The notes under the pieces were generated by a model. The model had not been told where the DNA came from. It saw only the letters and a program-made list of their open reading frames with translations, and did not search any database. A DNA stretch of 64,000 bases from Cunninghamella blakesleeana (Eukaryota; Mucoromycota; Mucoromycetes; Mucorales; Cunninghamellaceae). A program made the position numbers and the translations under genes. Of this stretch, positions 13,740 through 27,237 are shown one piece after another. The number at the start of each line of letters is the position of its first letter. The stretch's first letter is position 1. The stretch is from positions 2,771,501 to 2,835,500 of the forward strand of contig JAFCIZ010000001.1 of the NCBI GenBank assembly GCA_017871115.1, in the 5' to 3' direction.

Positions 13740-14555
13740 ATCATCTTTTTTACTGTAAAATATATTATTCTGTTTGATCTTTAATAAAAATATGCATGTA
13801 CTATTTTTAATATATTAATAAAATTTATAATCTTTTTTAAAAAGCATCGAGATTTAAGAAAGAATAAGCTGATTAAACTATTCTACTAATATATTCACTT
13901 TTATTTTTGTTGTATATTATCACCGTTTAAAAAATATAAAATATAAAAACAAGCTTTTTGCTGATTCTTTTTTTTTAAAAAACACTTTTATTATTATACT
14001 TTTTATTACATTTATGTTTATTTATTTTCTGGTAAATGTTGTGTTAATGAAAAATTAAAGAATAAAAAAAGATAAAAATTACTTTGCAACTTGAGCGAAT
14101 TTTTATGACTGTGACTGAGTTTAAATCCATGTTTTGATATAAAAAGATTTTTTTTTCTTATAAAAACTTGCTTTCCTTCCCGTTTCTCAACTTTTTTTTT
14201 CCTTTTTCTTTTTTTTTTTTCTTCTTTTTCTTTTTATCAGGTAAACATAATAGATATAGTATATTTAAACTGGTTTTTTAAATAAAAAATAAAAATATTT
14301 ACATTTACTTATCTTTAAATCGATAATTATTTTTATAATCTTTTTTATTTAAAAAAATGATTATATACATTTAAATATATTAGTAAAATAAAAATAAAAA
14401 AAACAGTATACCATAAACTCACACCAAAAAAAAGAAAGAAAGAAACTAAAATAAAGCAACAACTCTTGTAATTTATATTCTGTCGATAAATTTTATTACC
14501 AACACACCATATAATATTATTTGAAAAAAATATATAAAAACTCTTTTACAAAACC
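13740..14555. other. Intergenic region between YME2 and TOA1
   Basis: AT-rich, with long pyrimidine runs around 14150-14240 that may be part of the TOA1 promoter. No ORF, tRNA or non-simple repeat was seen. Confidence 0.5.
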
Positions 14556-16300
14556 ATGTCTAACGCTATAGTTGTAAGCTAAATAATAACACAGAAATAA
14601 AACAAATAAAAAAAAACCATGTATATAGTTGAACACTTGTTCATTTATTATTCATTTATTTATTTAATTATTAAATATAGTCTAATGTTTATCGATATGT
14701 TATCGATGATGTTATCAATCAAGTACGTGGAGAATTTGAAGATATGGGGATAGATGAAGCAGTTTTAAGAGAATTACAAAGAGTAAGTTATAAAGAAAAT
14801 TATATAACTTTTGCTATTTATCAATTTTACTTATTTATTCTTATATAGTCTTGGGAAACAAAAGTAGCTAGATCTCGTGTAGCAAATTTTGGATTTAATG
14901 GAGATGAATACTATGAAGAAGAAGGTGAACAGTCTAATACAAATACACAAAACGATGGTTCTTATCCAGAGGTTAAAATGGAGGTATATAGATATAAAAG
15001 AATAAATACATATACTATACTGAAAAAAAAGAAAGAAAAAATACTAATATATAAACACTCTTATGCATACATACATCTATCATTTATTAAAAAAAAAAAT
15101 AGTCATATTCTCAAAATCCACCTGCTGCAGCTAACCTTGCTACAATTGGAAATGCAACTGTACGTACTCAAACTCAACCTAACATTAATAAAAATAATAA
15201 TGGTAATAATTTACCTACCGCTACATCCACCAATGTTAATAATAATAGTAATGTGTTAAGACCTCCTCAAACACCACAACAACAACAACAACAGCAACAA
15301 AGTCCTCCAACTCTTCCATCCTTAACATCATCTTCTCAACAACAATCTCCTTATCATTTACCTTCTACAACTTTACCTCATTTACCGCCAGTTAATGGAG
15401 GTAACCAATATCATCAAATGTTACATCCTACTACTTTATCATCCTCTTCCCCCAATCATCATCACCTTCAACAACAACAACAACCTTCATTACCTGATCT
15501 TCATTTACCTGGTGGTGGTAATCGTCCAAATCTTCCTCAAAATGATGGTTTAAATGATAATATGACAACTGAGGTAAATTAACCATTAAACTAAATAAAT
15601 AAATAAATATAGGAACTTTATACATATATATATACACGCTTATATTAATGATTATTTTATATATACATGTATATATATATTTATTATTTATGATTATTAT
15701 TACTATAATTATCTATATTAGGAAATTGATGCTCAACTTGAAAAAACAATCTTAAATGTTCATGAACAACAAACATTACAACATAATCAAAATGAAATTA
15801 CCTTTTCAGCAACCAATTTCTCTGGTGAACGATTATCTTTGGAACAATTACCTGATCATATTAAATTATTAATGAAAGATGCAAGAGAAAGAGCTATCAA
15901 AGCTGGAGCTATTCAATCTAAATCTCGTATTGGTCAATTAGATGGTGATAATGATAATTCTGTTACTCCCGCCACTCCTGCTAACAATAATGAACAAACC
16001 ATAAATAATGACGTAAATAAAAAAATTATCTTATTCTATTTGTTAAAAAAGTTCACTATATTCATTTCTATTCCTTCTCATTTCTTTATTTAGGATGATA
16101 TTAACTCTGATTTGGATGATTCAGATGATGCTGATGCCGATGCCGAAGGTGGTGAAGAAATCGAACACATTATATTATGCCTTTATGATAAAGTAACACG
16201 TACAAAGAATAAATGGAAGTGTGTTTTAAAGGATGGTATCATGCTTGTCAATGGTCGTGATTACCTCTTTCATCGTGCTAATGGAGATTTTGAATGGTAA
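14556..16300 (+). CDS. TOA1: Transcription factor IIA large subunit (alpha/beta)
   Basis: General RNA polymerase II factor that stabilises TBP on the TATA box. Six exons: 14556-14573, 14681-14782, 14849-14983, 15103-15573, 15722-16012, 16094-16300. They encode 407 aa. The first coding exon is only 18 nt (MSNAIV). The N-terminal four-helix-bundle part is SNVYRYVIDDVINQVRGEFEDMGIDEAVLRELQRSW in the first about 50 residues. The middle is a non-conserved spacer of Asn, Pro and polyGln (15280-15500). The acidic stretch DDSDDADADAEGGEE precedes the C-terminal beta-barrel region (LCLYDKVTRTKNKWKCVLKDGIM...RDYLFHRANGDFEW), which ends the protein as usual for TFIIA. Both conserved ends make the assignment firm. 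Confidence 0.93.
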
Positions 16301-16624
16301 ATACATTCTTATTATTATTACTATCATCATATATATATATACAAAATATAAATACTTATATTAAACGTAGTTAGCTTTGTTTATATACATATATATTTAA
16401 AAAAAAAATTAAAAATCGAATGAATATATGCATTTTTTTTTCTTTTTTTTTTTTTTTTTAATTTTCATTTTTGTTTTATATATTTATAAAATCTATTTGC
16501 TTTATTTTATAAAAATAATTCAATAAAAAAAAAACAACTATAAACACACCATACATAAAAAAGAATATGTATAAAAAACTGATCATATATATATATATAT
16601 ATATAAAGAAGGGGAATAAATAAT

Positions 16625-17245
16625 TTAAAAGTTTAAATCACGAAGTGCAGTAAATGGATCCAAAGATTGAATAGAAGTAGTCGATTGTTGAGTTGGTGAT
16701 GGTAATAGAGGTTCTATTTTTTGATCAAATATTAAAGTAGGATTTGTTGGTGTTAAAGGTTCTATTTTTTGATCATATGTTAACGTAGGGTTTGTTGGTG
16801 ATATCGGAGAAGGAGGAATTTGATTCGGCTAATCATATAATATAGTATAATAAAATTATATTTATTAATGAACCACACTTTATAATCCGCTCTTTTTATT
16901 ATAATAATATTTTTCTCGTAATATTTATTATTAATATATATTCTCCTTTTTTTATTTTATCTGGAAAACTTACCAGAATAGAGTTTACTTTTTGAGGCAT
17001 ACCCATCATTAAACCAAGAGGTATATCATCATCATTCGGTGTTACCAAAACATCTAGTGATCGATGCTGTTGTTGTTTAATAGGAAGTATTTTAGTTGGT
17101 GAGGATGGTGGTGGTGGTAAAATAAAAGTAGATGGTGATGATGATGAATTTAATTTCTTGGTACTTATCTTTGGTAATAATGAATCATTATATTCCTATT
17201 ATTAGCATAAAAGTATATACGTATGCGTATGTATGTTAATCATCT

Positions 17246-17276
<31 letters not shown>

Positions 17277-17868
17277 CCAATCAATCATCATATTTATTTT
17301 ATTTTACTCACCTTTGATAAAGTCTCTTCAATCGCTTTTTTTATTTTTTCATTCTGATCCATTAATAAAGATTTATTTACCCATTTATTTTCATAATATT
17401 TTTGTCGCATAATGATACGAACATCCGTATCTTCTTCCAAAACAGGTAATTCATAATGCTGAGAATAATGATGTAACCATATACGTTTTCCAATCGAATT
17501 CCCACCTAATTCTAACCCAGTAATCTCAGGTATCGAAAAAATACTAGATACTGATTTCACTCTATGACCAACTTCTCGTCTATTAATAAGTATAATAATA
17601 ATAGCATTAATAATCAATCTATTTATCCATTTATCTACTATCTTTTTATTACACTAATCCCGAACATCTTAAACATATAAACGTTTGTATAGTCATATTC
17701 ACAAAAGAAGGGCTCTATTAAAATAAAAAAAAGGAATACAGTTTATTTTTAAAATATACTATTCGTCATTTTATTTTATATATAGATATTTACCATTTTT
17801 GAACAATCAAAACATCTTTTATTATCAGGTAAACGAAGCAACTCGTTTATTTTATTACTATTATTCAT
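16625..17868 (-). CDS. ArfGAP-domain protein of the AGFG/Hrb type
   Basis: Putative GTPase activator for Arf, similar to AGFG1-type adaptors of endocytosis. Five exons (transcript order): 17794-17868, 17653-17714, 17579-17312, 17195-16974, 16828-16625. They encode 276 aa. The zinc finger is CX2CX16CX2C (C19, C22, C39, C42), followed by LVREVGHRVKSVS. Arg47 stands in the arginine-finger position. GNSIGKRIWLHHY and RIIMRQKYYENKW follow, as in ArfGAPs. The C-terminal half is Pro/Ser-rich and disordered. It contains two copies of a repeat of about 15 residues (PTNPTLTYDQKIEPL and PTNPTLIFDQKIEPL) and ends with DPFTALRDLNF, whose DPF could bind the AP-2 appendage (inference). The NMTIQTFICLRCSG wording favours AGFG over SMAP or GCS1 types. 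Confidence 0.8.
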
Positions 17869-20800
17869 ACATTTAAATATATTATATATATAAAAGTATT
17901 AATACATTTATATATATATATATATATACACATTTGCATATATAATTATACACAACTATTTTATTACACTGAATAAACTTCTTCTTGCTTCTTTTTTTGA
18001 AAAGTCATATTTTATATATGTATATGTATTTAATAAACAAATTAACAGTGAGTGGGAAAGAAAAAAAGAAAGAAAGAGAATTAAAAATAAGAATAAAAAA
18101 AAAAAGTGTGATAAAAATGGAAATTTTTTAAAGGGGAGGTAAAAAAAAAATTTAGGCTCTTCAATTTCCCCTTTTTTTTACACTTTTTATTTTTTACATA
18201 ATTGGGCATTAGACCTATAACCGTAGGACTGCTTAAGCTAAATTCTGGGTTTAAATCGTAAAAATTTTTTTCTCTATTATATTTTATACACAGTTTTTTC
18301 TTTTTGTAGTTCTCTTTTCCCTCTTTCTTTATTATTCATTATCATTATTTATTATTGGTAAGCATATAAAAATCATTTTTATATTTATAAAGAAAACAAA
18401 ATGATGAATACGATATATTGATTTGCACGTCCATTGGAGCCTAGCGCAAATGACAACAAACACTCGCTATTAATGCTGAATTGTTTTCTTTAAATTTATA
18501 TCTTTTATACAAATGATTAAAAATAGGTACTCATCATTTTTTATTTTTATTGTATTTAGTAATATAGGTTTAGTGTGTTGTAAAGAAATATTATTTATAA
18601 CAGTAGTATCTAGTACTTTTAATATTTTAATAAATAAAAAAAAATTTACAAAATATTATATAATGTTTTTTTTATTTTTTTGGCTTTGAAAAAAAAGGAA
18701 AAATTTATTTAAGAACCCTGTGTCCCAGAGAGAGGGGTGGGAGTTGAGAACAAAAAAAAGAAATAAGAAGCAATGGTGGGACGAATTTTTTAAGAAATTG
18801 TAACAAATTGAACACGTTGACACATATAAAAGCCATGCTTGATATTTTGATTGTTTAATAATTGGCTGGCCGATCATTCAAATAAGAATATTTTTTTAGC
18901 ATTCAAACCTTATAAATAAATAATAATATTACTTTTAATATGTTTAAAAAATATATAAATTTATTTTAAATGATGTATTATTTTGCTGATATTCAAAGAC
19001 ATTAGAATAAAATATTAGATTGTAAATATAAAAGCCCGTCATTTTTTTTAGTTTTTTTATTTTTCATTATGCTCCTGTTAAATAGAATAATGAATAAACC
19101 TATGTTTAACACTTCTTTCTTTATGTCCGTTACTTTACTCAATATGGAAGTAGAATATAAATAAATAAACATGGAAGTTTCCTCGTAATAAGTTTTGAAG
19201 GCAGTAAAATAATGTTATGTCAAAACGAGCGTAGACATAAAGTTTTCCAGAGCTTCTGATTATAATTAACCACTAATGCTTTTGACTTAAAATGGAAATT
19301 CACCGAATTTTTTACTTTTTTACATAAAAAATAATATAGAATGTTTTTTAAACTATAAGTTTTTTTTTCATGCCAATTAATATCATTTTTTATTTTTCTT
19401 AAAAAAAATATAAATATCAGTTTAAAAGTACCATTTTTTTCTTTCTTTCTTCAGTTTAACTACTATGGTAAAGAAAAAAAAAGAAAAAAAAAATCAAGCG
19501 TGCCCCTTTGTTATCTCTGAATCAGCTTTGTTCTCTCTCCTTGTATTGTCATTTAAATTCTTCACTGCTACCGGTTTTTCTGAATCATAAAACTATATAA
19601 AAAGTAATACGAATAATTTTATATTTATATAAACAAGTATTTCTACATATAAACCATGACCAAAGTACTAATGTTTTTTTTCTTTTTCTTCTTACACTCT
19701 CTTTTATGCATTTACCTCTGTCTTTGCCTTTCTACTGTTTTTCTTACTTCCATTCCTTTTATTCTTTTTTTTATAGTGATATATTTATTATAGTCATACT
19801 TTTTATTTACTATTATTTTATTTATGGTTTTGTTATAATTTTATTTATAATTTTTTTATTAACTTTTTTTATTAATAAATCTATGTACTCTACAAAGAGT
19901 GCGACCAGTACCATAGTCGTGCAGTGGGTTTCATGAATCTAGTTGAGGTAAAACTTGGCTAGAGAATTGTAGCCCACCATAGAAGTGCAGTGGGTTTTGT
20001 GAACCTAGTTAAAATAAAACTCGGCTAATGAATCGTATAATTCACGTCAGTCATAGCTTTTTTTTTTTTAAGAAAGCGTTGACGTTAAACACTCACTTTT
20101 TATTATGTATTGTTTTCTAATAATTAAATAGATAAATAAAAAATATATACTCACTATTTATTATTTTTATTTTATTTGGTAATATTTATGCTAATACAGA
20201 TTCTGCTATTTATTATAATGACGTTATTTTATTTTAGTTAGTTATATGTATATAAAACATATAGTTTATTTAATATATCTTTTTAAAGATTTTTTTTTTA
20301 AAAAAACTCCCCTCTATCTTTTTTTTTCTGAATACTAAAAATATTCCAATTATTCAAGCGTCTGTGTCACCAGTCACGAGTAAGGTATGTGATATGTGAG
20401 TGTATATATTGATATAATTATTATTTATAAAAAATCAATAACGTTGATTAGATGGCAAAAATAAAAAGGAAAGAAACTATCAATCAATCTTTGAATTAGC
20501 CCCGCATTAAATTATATTATCCATCTTTTTTTTTTTTAAGATTAAGTTTCATTTTTTATTTTTAGTTCCATTTTGTTTTTTTTCTCTTGGCTGTAACGTA
20601 CCAATCCCTTGGAGTATTCATTTGAAGCACTAAAAAAAAAAAAAATTTTCTCGCTTTTAAATCGAGAAAAAGAATCAAAAGTCCGGGCAAACAAACTTTT
20701 ATATTTCATTTGTTAATAAAATATAATGAAATAAAAAATGGTGTTTTTTTTTAAAAAAAAAAAAAAAATGGAAGAAAAAAAAAAAAAAGATCACTCAAGA

Positions 20801-21836
20801 CACCTTTTTTGTAATGTTTTAAAATTCATGATCACACTAAAAAAAAAAAAAAAGTTTTTTTTTTAAGGTGATCTAGATACCAAATTAAAAATGCACGTTC
20901 CATTTTATTTTTTCTAAAAGAAAAATCCATAGAATAATACCACAACAAAAACAAAAGAAAATGGTACTGGTAATATATATATATATATACGTTTTAACAT
21001 CATATTATATATATATAAACATTCTTTTGATATCAAATGATAAAATAAATAAATAAATAAATAAATAATCAAATACAATATATATATATATATAAAAAAG
21101 GTGGCAAAAAAAAAAAAAAAAAAATTCAGACAACTAAAAACAGTAAAATATATCTAAAAAAGGTAGACGTACAAGATATGTCAGGTACCAATATATGATA
21201 AGAAGGAATAAAAAAAAGAAATGTGCGGAAAAAAAATTACCAACTTGTTCCCATCATTATTATTTTTAAATGATTTTCATTTTATTTGTTATTTATATAT
21301 ACATCTATTTAACTATTTATTAAAAACAGAAAGAAAGAGAGAAAGAAAGAAAGAAAAAAAAAGATTAGTTAATACATTCTCACCATTCCTTTTGTCGTCG
21401 TGGAAAAAAAAAAAAAAAGAATAGAGGGCAAGTCGGACAAACAATTATGTTTTTATCTCCCCGATATCTTTTTTTTTTCTTCTAAAGTTACTATTTTATT
21501 TTTAAAACCAATTGACGATGACACAATAAGTTTATATATAAATATATTAATCTATTATTATTATTATTATTATTATTATTTTTATTCATTGATGGGATTA
21601 TATATATAATATATATCATTAATAATAAAAAAAAAAAAAGGAAAAAAAGGGGGAATTCTATGAGATAAATAGATGATTTTTTTAAAAAAAAAAATGATTT
21701 AAAAAGGTCTAGAGTATACAAAATAAAATGAGAAAAATACAAATAAGAAAAAAAAGCATATGATACAAAAAAATAAAAATAAAATAAATAGATACACAAA
21801 AAAATAAAGTAATAATATAATAATATAAATAATTTT
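17869..21836. other. Gene-poor region of about 4 kb
   Basis: Read on both strands. It consists of AT-rich sequence, homopolymers, TA and AAGA tracts, and a few less AT-rich islands near 18200-18260, 18400-18470, 18710-18790, 19160-19260, 19495-19580 and 20340-20400. No domain-bearing ORF, tRNA or known ncRNA is recognisable. A diverged 66-bp tandem duplication is listed separately. It must contain the upstream region of the ArfGAP gene and the 3' flank of the kinase gene. Confidence 0.5.
19910..20041. repeat. Two-copy diverged tandem repeat, period 66 bp
   Basis: Copies at 19910-19975 and 19976-20041. Both begin ACCATAG, then (A/T)(C/A)GTGCAGTGGGTTT. They share GAA(T/C)CTAGTT, AAAAC(T/C)(T/C)GGCTA and GAAT(T/C)GTA. 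The copies are clearly less AT-rich than their surroundings. The function is unknown and there is no shared reading frame that I can support. Confidence 0.7.
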
Positions 21837-23626
21837 CTAACGTTTATGATGATTTTTATAAGTTGGAGCACAATGAGTATGAGACCAGCCATTTGGTAAA
21901 ACGCCATCATCACAAACAGTAGTATTTTTCATCCATAAGGAATCTAGAGCTTGGTCAATTGACCATCTTGTAGTAGGGTTAGGATCCAACATACCAGCTA
22001 AACATTCCCTTTCCAGAGATGAGAAACCGTTGAAACAATCCCATTGATCATTGGAAAGTGATAATTGGCAACGTTGCTGAATATATTTTCCATAATCTTG
22101 ATCACCTCCATCTACGGCTTGTGAAGAAACAAGATAAGGGCATCCCGGTGTGACATTATTATTTGGATGAGAAAGAACTTTTTTACCGCCACGTTGGCCA
22201 TGATAAAAACTAGCTCCAAATGGTAATTGTTTATTTTTAATACAACAAAAAGTAATGGCAGCGCTCCATACATCTAAACTTCTTCCATCATAAGGGCTGT
22301 GTTCATCTTTTAATAACCACATTTCAGGTGACCTAGAATTGATTAATAGAAAAAGAGAAAAGAAATTTTGTTATTATTATTAGATGATATATTTTACTTT
22401 TTATATGCTATATTATATATATACATATATATATATTTACCAAAAAGGTTCAGAGCCACACCATTTATAACATGATCTTGGTTTGGATTCAAAACAAGAT
22501 TGGACCACATCTGCTACACCAAAATCTGTAATTTTCAAGGTACCGCCACGGGTTAAAACTAAATTTTCAGGTTTAATGTCACGATGAGCAATTCCAAGAT
22601 CATGTAATTGTTGAAGTCCAAGTAAAAGTTGTTTAAATAAGCAAGCACATTCATCCGATGTCATATTTGGTTTTTGTTGAATTAAATCATAAAGATCACC
22701 ACCATCACACTATTTAAAGAAATGAGAAAAAAATGAATATACAATTGTAGAAAAGAGAGGGGTTTTTTCTTTTTTTTTTTTTGACTATATGACTTTACAT
22801 ATTCCATCACAGTACAATATCTACCACGTTCATCAATAACCAAATCAAAAGTTGTAACGATGTTAGGGTGAGGGTTTTTTGAAACGGTTTTACTAATACA
22901 GAATTCATTTCCCATTCGCTTATGATAATCACGTTCTGATTCTTTTTTTTCACGTTTCTTGAATTCTTTTACAGCATAAATAATTGGTTGATGTTTATGT
23001 TTAACGAGACGAATCACAGCTGTAGCACCACTACCAACAAATGGTTTCTTTTTTAAAGAAGACGATAATGATGATGTTGATGATGCTGAAAAAGAGGAAG
23101 TTTTAACATAATCACCATATTTTTCATGAAGATGGGGCATTGTATTATTATAAGATGTTGAAGATGGAGTACTGCATTGGTTTTGATCGTCTAAAGAAGA
23201 AATGGATGTCATGGATGACGATGATGATAAAGAGGATTTTTTAAATAAGGAAGATAATGATCGACTAATGGAATGACCAAAACTGTTACTTCTATTATGT
23301 CTTGGTGAATGAATACTTGATGATGAAGAAAGAGAAGGGGAAGAAGGAAATGGTGATGAAGGTTGGTGCTGTTGTTCGGATGTAGGTGTCATTTTTAATC
23401 CACTAATATGAACACTTAATTTCCTTTGCTGATGATGTTGTTTTTTTAAAGGAATATCCATAGGACTTAATAAAGTACCATTGGGTGTAGTAGGTTGAAG
23501 AATGGTGCTATCTTGTGAACCTTCAGTGGAAATAGAAGAGGATAAACCTGGACATTCAAAGTTTTCTAAACAATCAGGTGAAGCTGATCTAGGGATCTCT
23601 TCATCTACCATTAACCAAGTAGGCAT
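21837..23626 (-). CDS. Ser/Thr protein kinase of the fungal HAL4/HAL5 (NPR1) family
   Basis: Fungal-specific kinase family that regulates ion and nutrient transporters at the plasma membrane. Three exons (transcript order): 22799-23626, 22441-22709, 21837-22332. They encode 530 aa. The first about 195 residues are Ser/Pro/His-rich and disordered. The kinase domain has a glycine loop ([12 protein letters not shown]), AVKEFKK with the catalytic Lys, HRDIKPEN and DFGVAD. The activation segment reads [13 protein letters not shown], in place of a canonical APE motif. [10 protein letters not shown] and [13 protein letters not shown] follow. The tail is Cys/His-containing ([10 protein letters not shown]...HHKR), as in HAL4/5 relatives. 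All catalytic residues are present, so activity is expected. Assignment to HAL4/5 rather than another NPR-family branch is less certain than the kinase call. Confidence 0.82.
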
Positions 23627-24313
23627 TATAATATTATATAAAGTTGTATAAAAAAAATAAAAAAATAAAAAGGATATAAAAAAATATTAATGAATAAAGG
23701 AATTAAAAATACAAAAGAGGGGAATAAGGAAAATATAAAAGAGAAAGAAAGAAAAGAAAAAAAAAATGATAGGTTTTTAAAAAAAAAAAAAAAAAAAAAA
23801 AAAGGAACAAGTTGGGAAAAAAGAAAGAAAAACTTTTTTTTTCCAAGATACAATTCTTTTTATCTATCTTTTATAGGTGTGTCTGGGTTTTAAAAAAGAT
23901 AATTACCCTATTAAACTTTTTTTTTCTTCTTGGTATTCGATATTTTTCTATTAAATATATATTTATCATATTGTTTATTTATATAATATATATACATATA
24001 TAAATATCGTCATTTCATTTTTTGATTGTGTAAAAGTCTGTGTATTTGGATATATTACCTTTTATACCACGTGGATGAATGATAAATAATAAACATTCAT
24101 TCTTTATGATATATTTTCTTATTATTTATTTATTTTATTATTCTATTCTAAATAGTGTTTCCCAAATAAGTAAGTTATCGGAGAAGGGAAAAAAAACTTT
24201 TTTAATTCAATAATGATATCACCACTAAAAATAAATTTAATGTTCACAAGACTTTTTTTATTTAAAAAAAGAAAAAAAGTAAACTTTATTAATATAATAA
24301 AAAAAAAATGCAT
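23627..24313. other. Intergenic region between HAL-type kinase start and Hsp70-like gene end
   Basis: Begins with a long A-rich tract (about 23690-23830) upstream of the kinase start, followed by TA-rich sequence. No gene is seen. Confidence 0.5.
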
Positions 24314-25220
24314 TTAAGTTTTCTTAAGTTTTCCAAAAAATTTGTTAAAGCCCTTTTGTTTTTTAGTAACAATTGTTTTTGAATCTCCTACCGCTAAGAC
24401 TTTCCCATCCGATTCATCTAATAATTTTTCATCCTTGATATGTGATCCAGTAATAGTCATAGTATGAGGTGCATTAGGTAATGTTTTTGTCATACTATTA
24501 TTATTTTGAATTTGACTATTATTATTTATAGTTAAATTTTGGGATGACGAATAATAATGTAGATTTTCATATTGGTTTTGTAAAGGTAATGTTGAAGAAG
24601 AAGGTAGTGCAGGTGACATGACCCCAGAAAAATGAGGCTTACTATATGTTATTGATTGTGTTATTTCATCAGGCTTTCCATATAATTGTTGAGAATCTGA
24701 TGAGTTTGAAAGTAATGGTGGTGGTGTGGGTATATTATTATAAGTAGTAGTATTTGTAGCTGATGCTAAACCAGATGAAGAAGCTGTAGCTGGTGATGGC
24801 CATGTAGAAGAAGATGTAGAAGAAGAAGAAGGTGGTGATGAAGTACCAGGTGAATAAGGTGGTGGAGCTGTAGTTAAAGTAGGTGATGCTGATCCAACAG
24901 AAGAGTCATTAATATTTATTGAAGAGGTATCAGATACAAAATCTAATCTTGATGTAAATACTTGTCGATGATTTCGAATAATAACTTCTATTTTAATTTC
25001 GGTTTGCCCAAAGTACATATTCACCAACATAATAACGGGATCACCAATTTTTAAATCTCTAAAGGTTGGCATAACAACTGGGAAACGAGCTACTACTTTA
25101 ACTTTTGGATCTGTTATTAATCTTGGTACTGATCCATCATCATCATAAGCATATAAATCTATATGTATATAAACATGAAAAATAAAAAGTTTGTCATGAT
25201 TTTCTCATATACTATAATAA

Positions 25221-25255
<35 letters not shown>

Positions 25256-26368
25256 ATATAAATAATACCTGTTTCTGTGCTATGAGGATACATGACTTGG
25301 TATTTTTTTGTAACACATTCATCTACACCAACTGCTTGTCCTTTTTGAGCATAAATACTAAATCGTTGTTTACAGTACCATCTATTATCAACCATGACTC
25401 TGTTTTCTGGTGGATCAAGACTAGGTTCATAATTCATTTGACTACATAGGCCATAAGTTCGACCTATTTATTTTTTAAAATGAAAATAAAAATAAATTAA
25501 ATAATTAAATCTACTATGCTATTATATATACTTACGTAAAACACGTTGGGAAACAATTTTAGGATTCAAACCAAAATAAACAGCACCACGTACAACAGCC
25601 ATTTCAGCACGAGGAGGGATACCAACAAATTGAACACGAGGTACAAAGGCTCTTTCCACACATTTATGAAGATAAGTTGATTTCCCAAATCCACCTACCA
25701 TAAAAATTGCATCGACAGGTTTTAGAGTTGATCCATTTAATTGCTCATCAATCAATCGAATGACTTTTTCTACCACAGGGTTAAATACTTTTTCTTTTAA
25801 TTCTTGAGCACTAAACATCAACATACCATCTACAATTCCAGCTTCTTCATTATCTTGATGAGGATAACCCAAAGAGAAAGGAATAGGGATAAAATGGTCT
25901 TCATCATCATCATCAAATTGAGGTTTCACTCGTTCAATAAAAACGGTCATCATTTGATCTAAAGATTTAGGCTTTACTTCTCCAAAATGTTCAAATCGTT
26001 GTCGAATTAAATTTTCCATGTTTCGATCTAAAAATGTAGAACCACAAGTATCTCCACTTCCTTTGGTAACTTCTTTTAAACTACGTCTTTGTCCTCCATC
26101 ATCAATTTCAAATACAATTAAATCCACTGTTCCTCCACCAGCATCACAAATCATAAACCGCTGGCCATGTCCTAATCGGAATTGATCACATGTTTTTTGA
26201 CAATAAAGAGCTGCTGCTTCAGGTTCACTAATTAACATTAATCTATCAGTTGGATCCTGTCGTTTAATAATTCCTGCCAAAATGGCTGCTTCTCTCATGA
26301 TAGTTTTGGCACGGTCAGTCCTATTTTATAAATAAATAATAAAGTTAAAATAAGAGCTATCATCACTG

Positions 26369-26402
<34 letters not shown>

Positions 26403-27237
26403 CTTTGTATCAAAATATTACTAACCATTGTGCTGGGATAGTTAAACAATATCTAAATTGATACTGATCATAATTTTGTGCAAATCCTTTTTTCATATGT
26501 TCACATATATAACCATGTAATAGATTTAAGTAATCAGCAATGACTTGAATAGATAGTAATCCATTAGGTAATTCTGGTAAAGTTGAAGCAGATGCTTCAT
26601 CCAAATATAATTTAAATCGTTCTAATAAATGATCTTTGACATTGGGCCGTTCTACCAAACATTTAGCCGCATCCCCCCAAGCTAAAACTTCTTGTGAATT
26701 TTCCTTATATAATAAAACAGTAGGTGTTTTTGGATAAGCTGAATTGCGTTGCTTTGGCCTATTTTTTAATATATATATATATATATAAGGTTTATATTTG
26801 TCCTAACTACTTTTATATATATAATATTGTTTTTTACCATGAAGTAACATCTTGAAAATCATCAAAAGTATCTTTTGTAAAAGCATAACAACAACCCTAA
26901 AGGTAATATAAATAATAATAATAAAAAGGTAGAATAATAGTTTATAAGTAAATGATTTTAATACTCTAATATATTTCTATATTTATAAATATAAATATAC
27001 TAAAATATATATATATATATATTACACTAAACGTTGTTCCAAAGTCGATACCTATCACATATGACTAGAATAAATGGATATAAAATAATTAAACATAAAA
27101 TAATTATAAGTATATTAAAAAAAAAAAAAAAAGTTGAACAAAAATTATTATGTAAAACTATACACCTTTGACTTAATATATAAAAATATAGATAGATCAC
27201 TTACATAGTCGTCTAGGTCCTGTAATGAATTAGTCAT
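24314..27237 (-). CDS. HSPA12-like Hsp70 family ATPase with a disordered C-terminal tail
   Basis: Atypical Hsp70 of the HSPA12 type. Seven exons (transcript order): 27205-27237, 27026-27064, 26838-26896, 26426-26758, 25536-26320, 25269-25463, 24314-25158. They encode 762 aa. The actin-like ATPase fold shows phosphate-1 VIGIDFGTTFSG near the N-terminus, CLTIPAQW, SEPEAAALYC, phosphate-2 MICDAGGGTVDL and the adenosine motif FMVGGFGKSTYL. GIPPRAEMAVVRGAVYFGL is a hallmark of the HSPA12 group. No canonical Hsp70 substrate-binding domain follows. There is a beta-rich segment (VNMYFGQTEIKIEVIIRN) and then about 190 Ser/Pro/Thr-rich residues ending in a basic patch (KKQKGFNKFFGKLKKT). Role and client are unknown. 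ATP binding is a safe inference. Confidence 0.87.

Noticed and set aside
18205..18275. tRNA-like stretch with CTGGGTTTAAATC and a following T-run
   Set aside because: No acceptor pairing, no proper A box and no anticodon arm could be formed.
18656..18877. 73-codon minus-strand ORF in the gene desert
   Set aside because: Low complexity at its C-terminus, no domain, and no supporting intron or context.
19656..19793. 45-codon hydrophobic ORF with a good start context
   Set aside because: The composition comes from a T/C-rich tract, and there is no homologue or splice partner that I recognise.
21491..21913. 140-codon minus-strand ORF overlapping the kinase 3' end
   Set aside because: Phe/Tyr/Leu-rich translation of AT-rich 3' flank in another frame than the kinase.
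25210..25260. ATAA/TTTA repeats in introns as a possible CRISPR or functional array
   Set aside because: Simple microsatellite without spacers. CRISPR is not expected in a eukaryotic genome.
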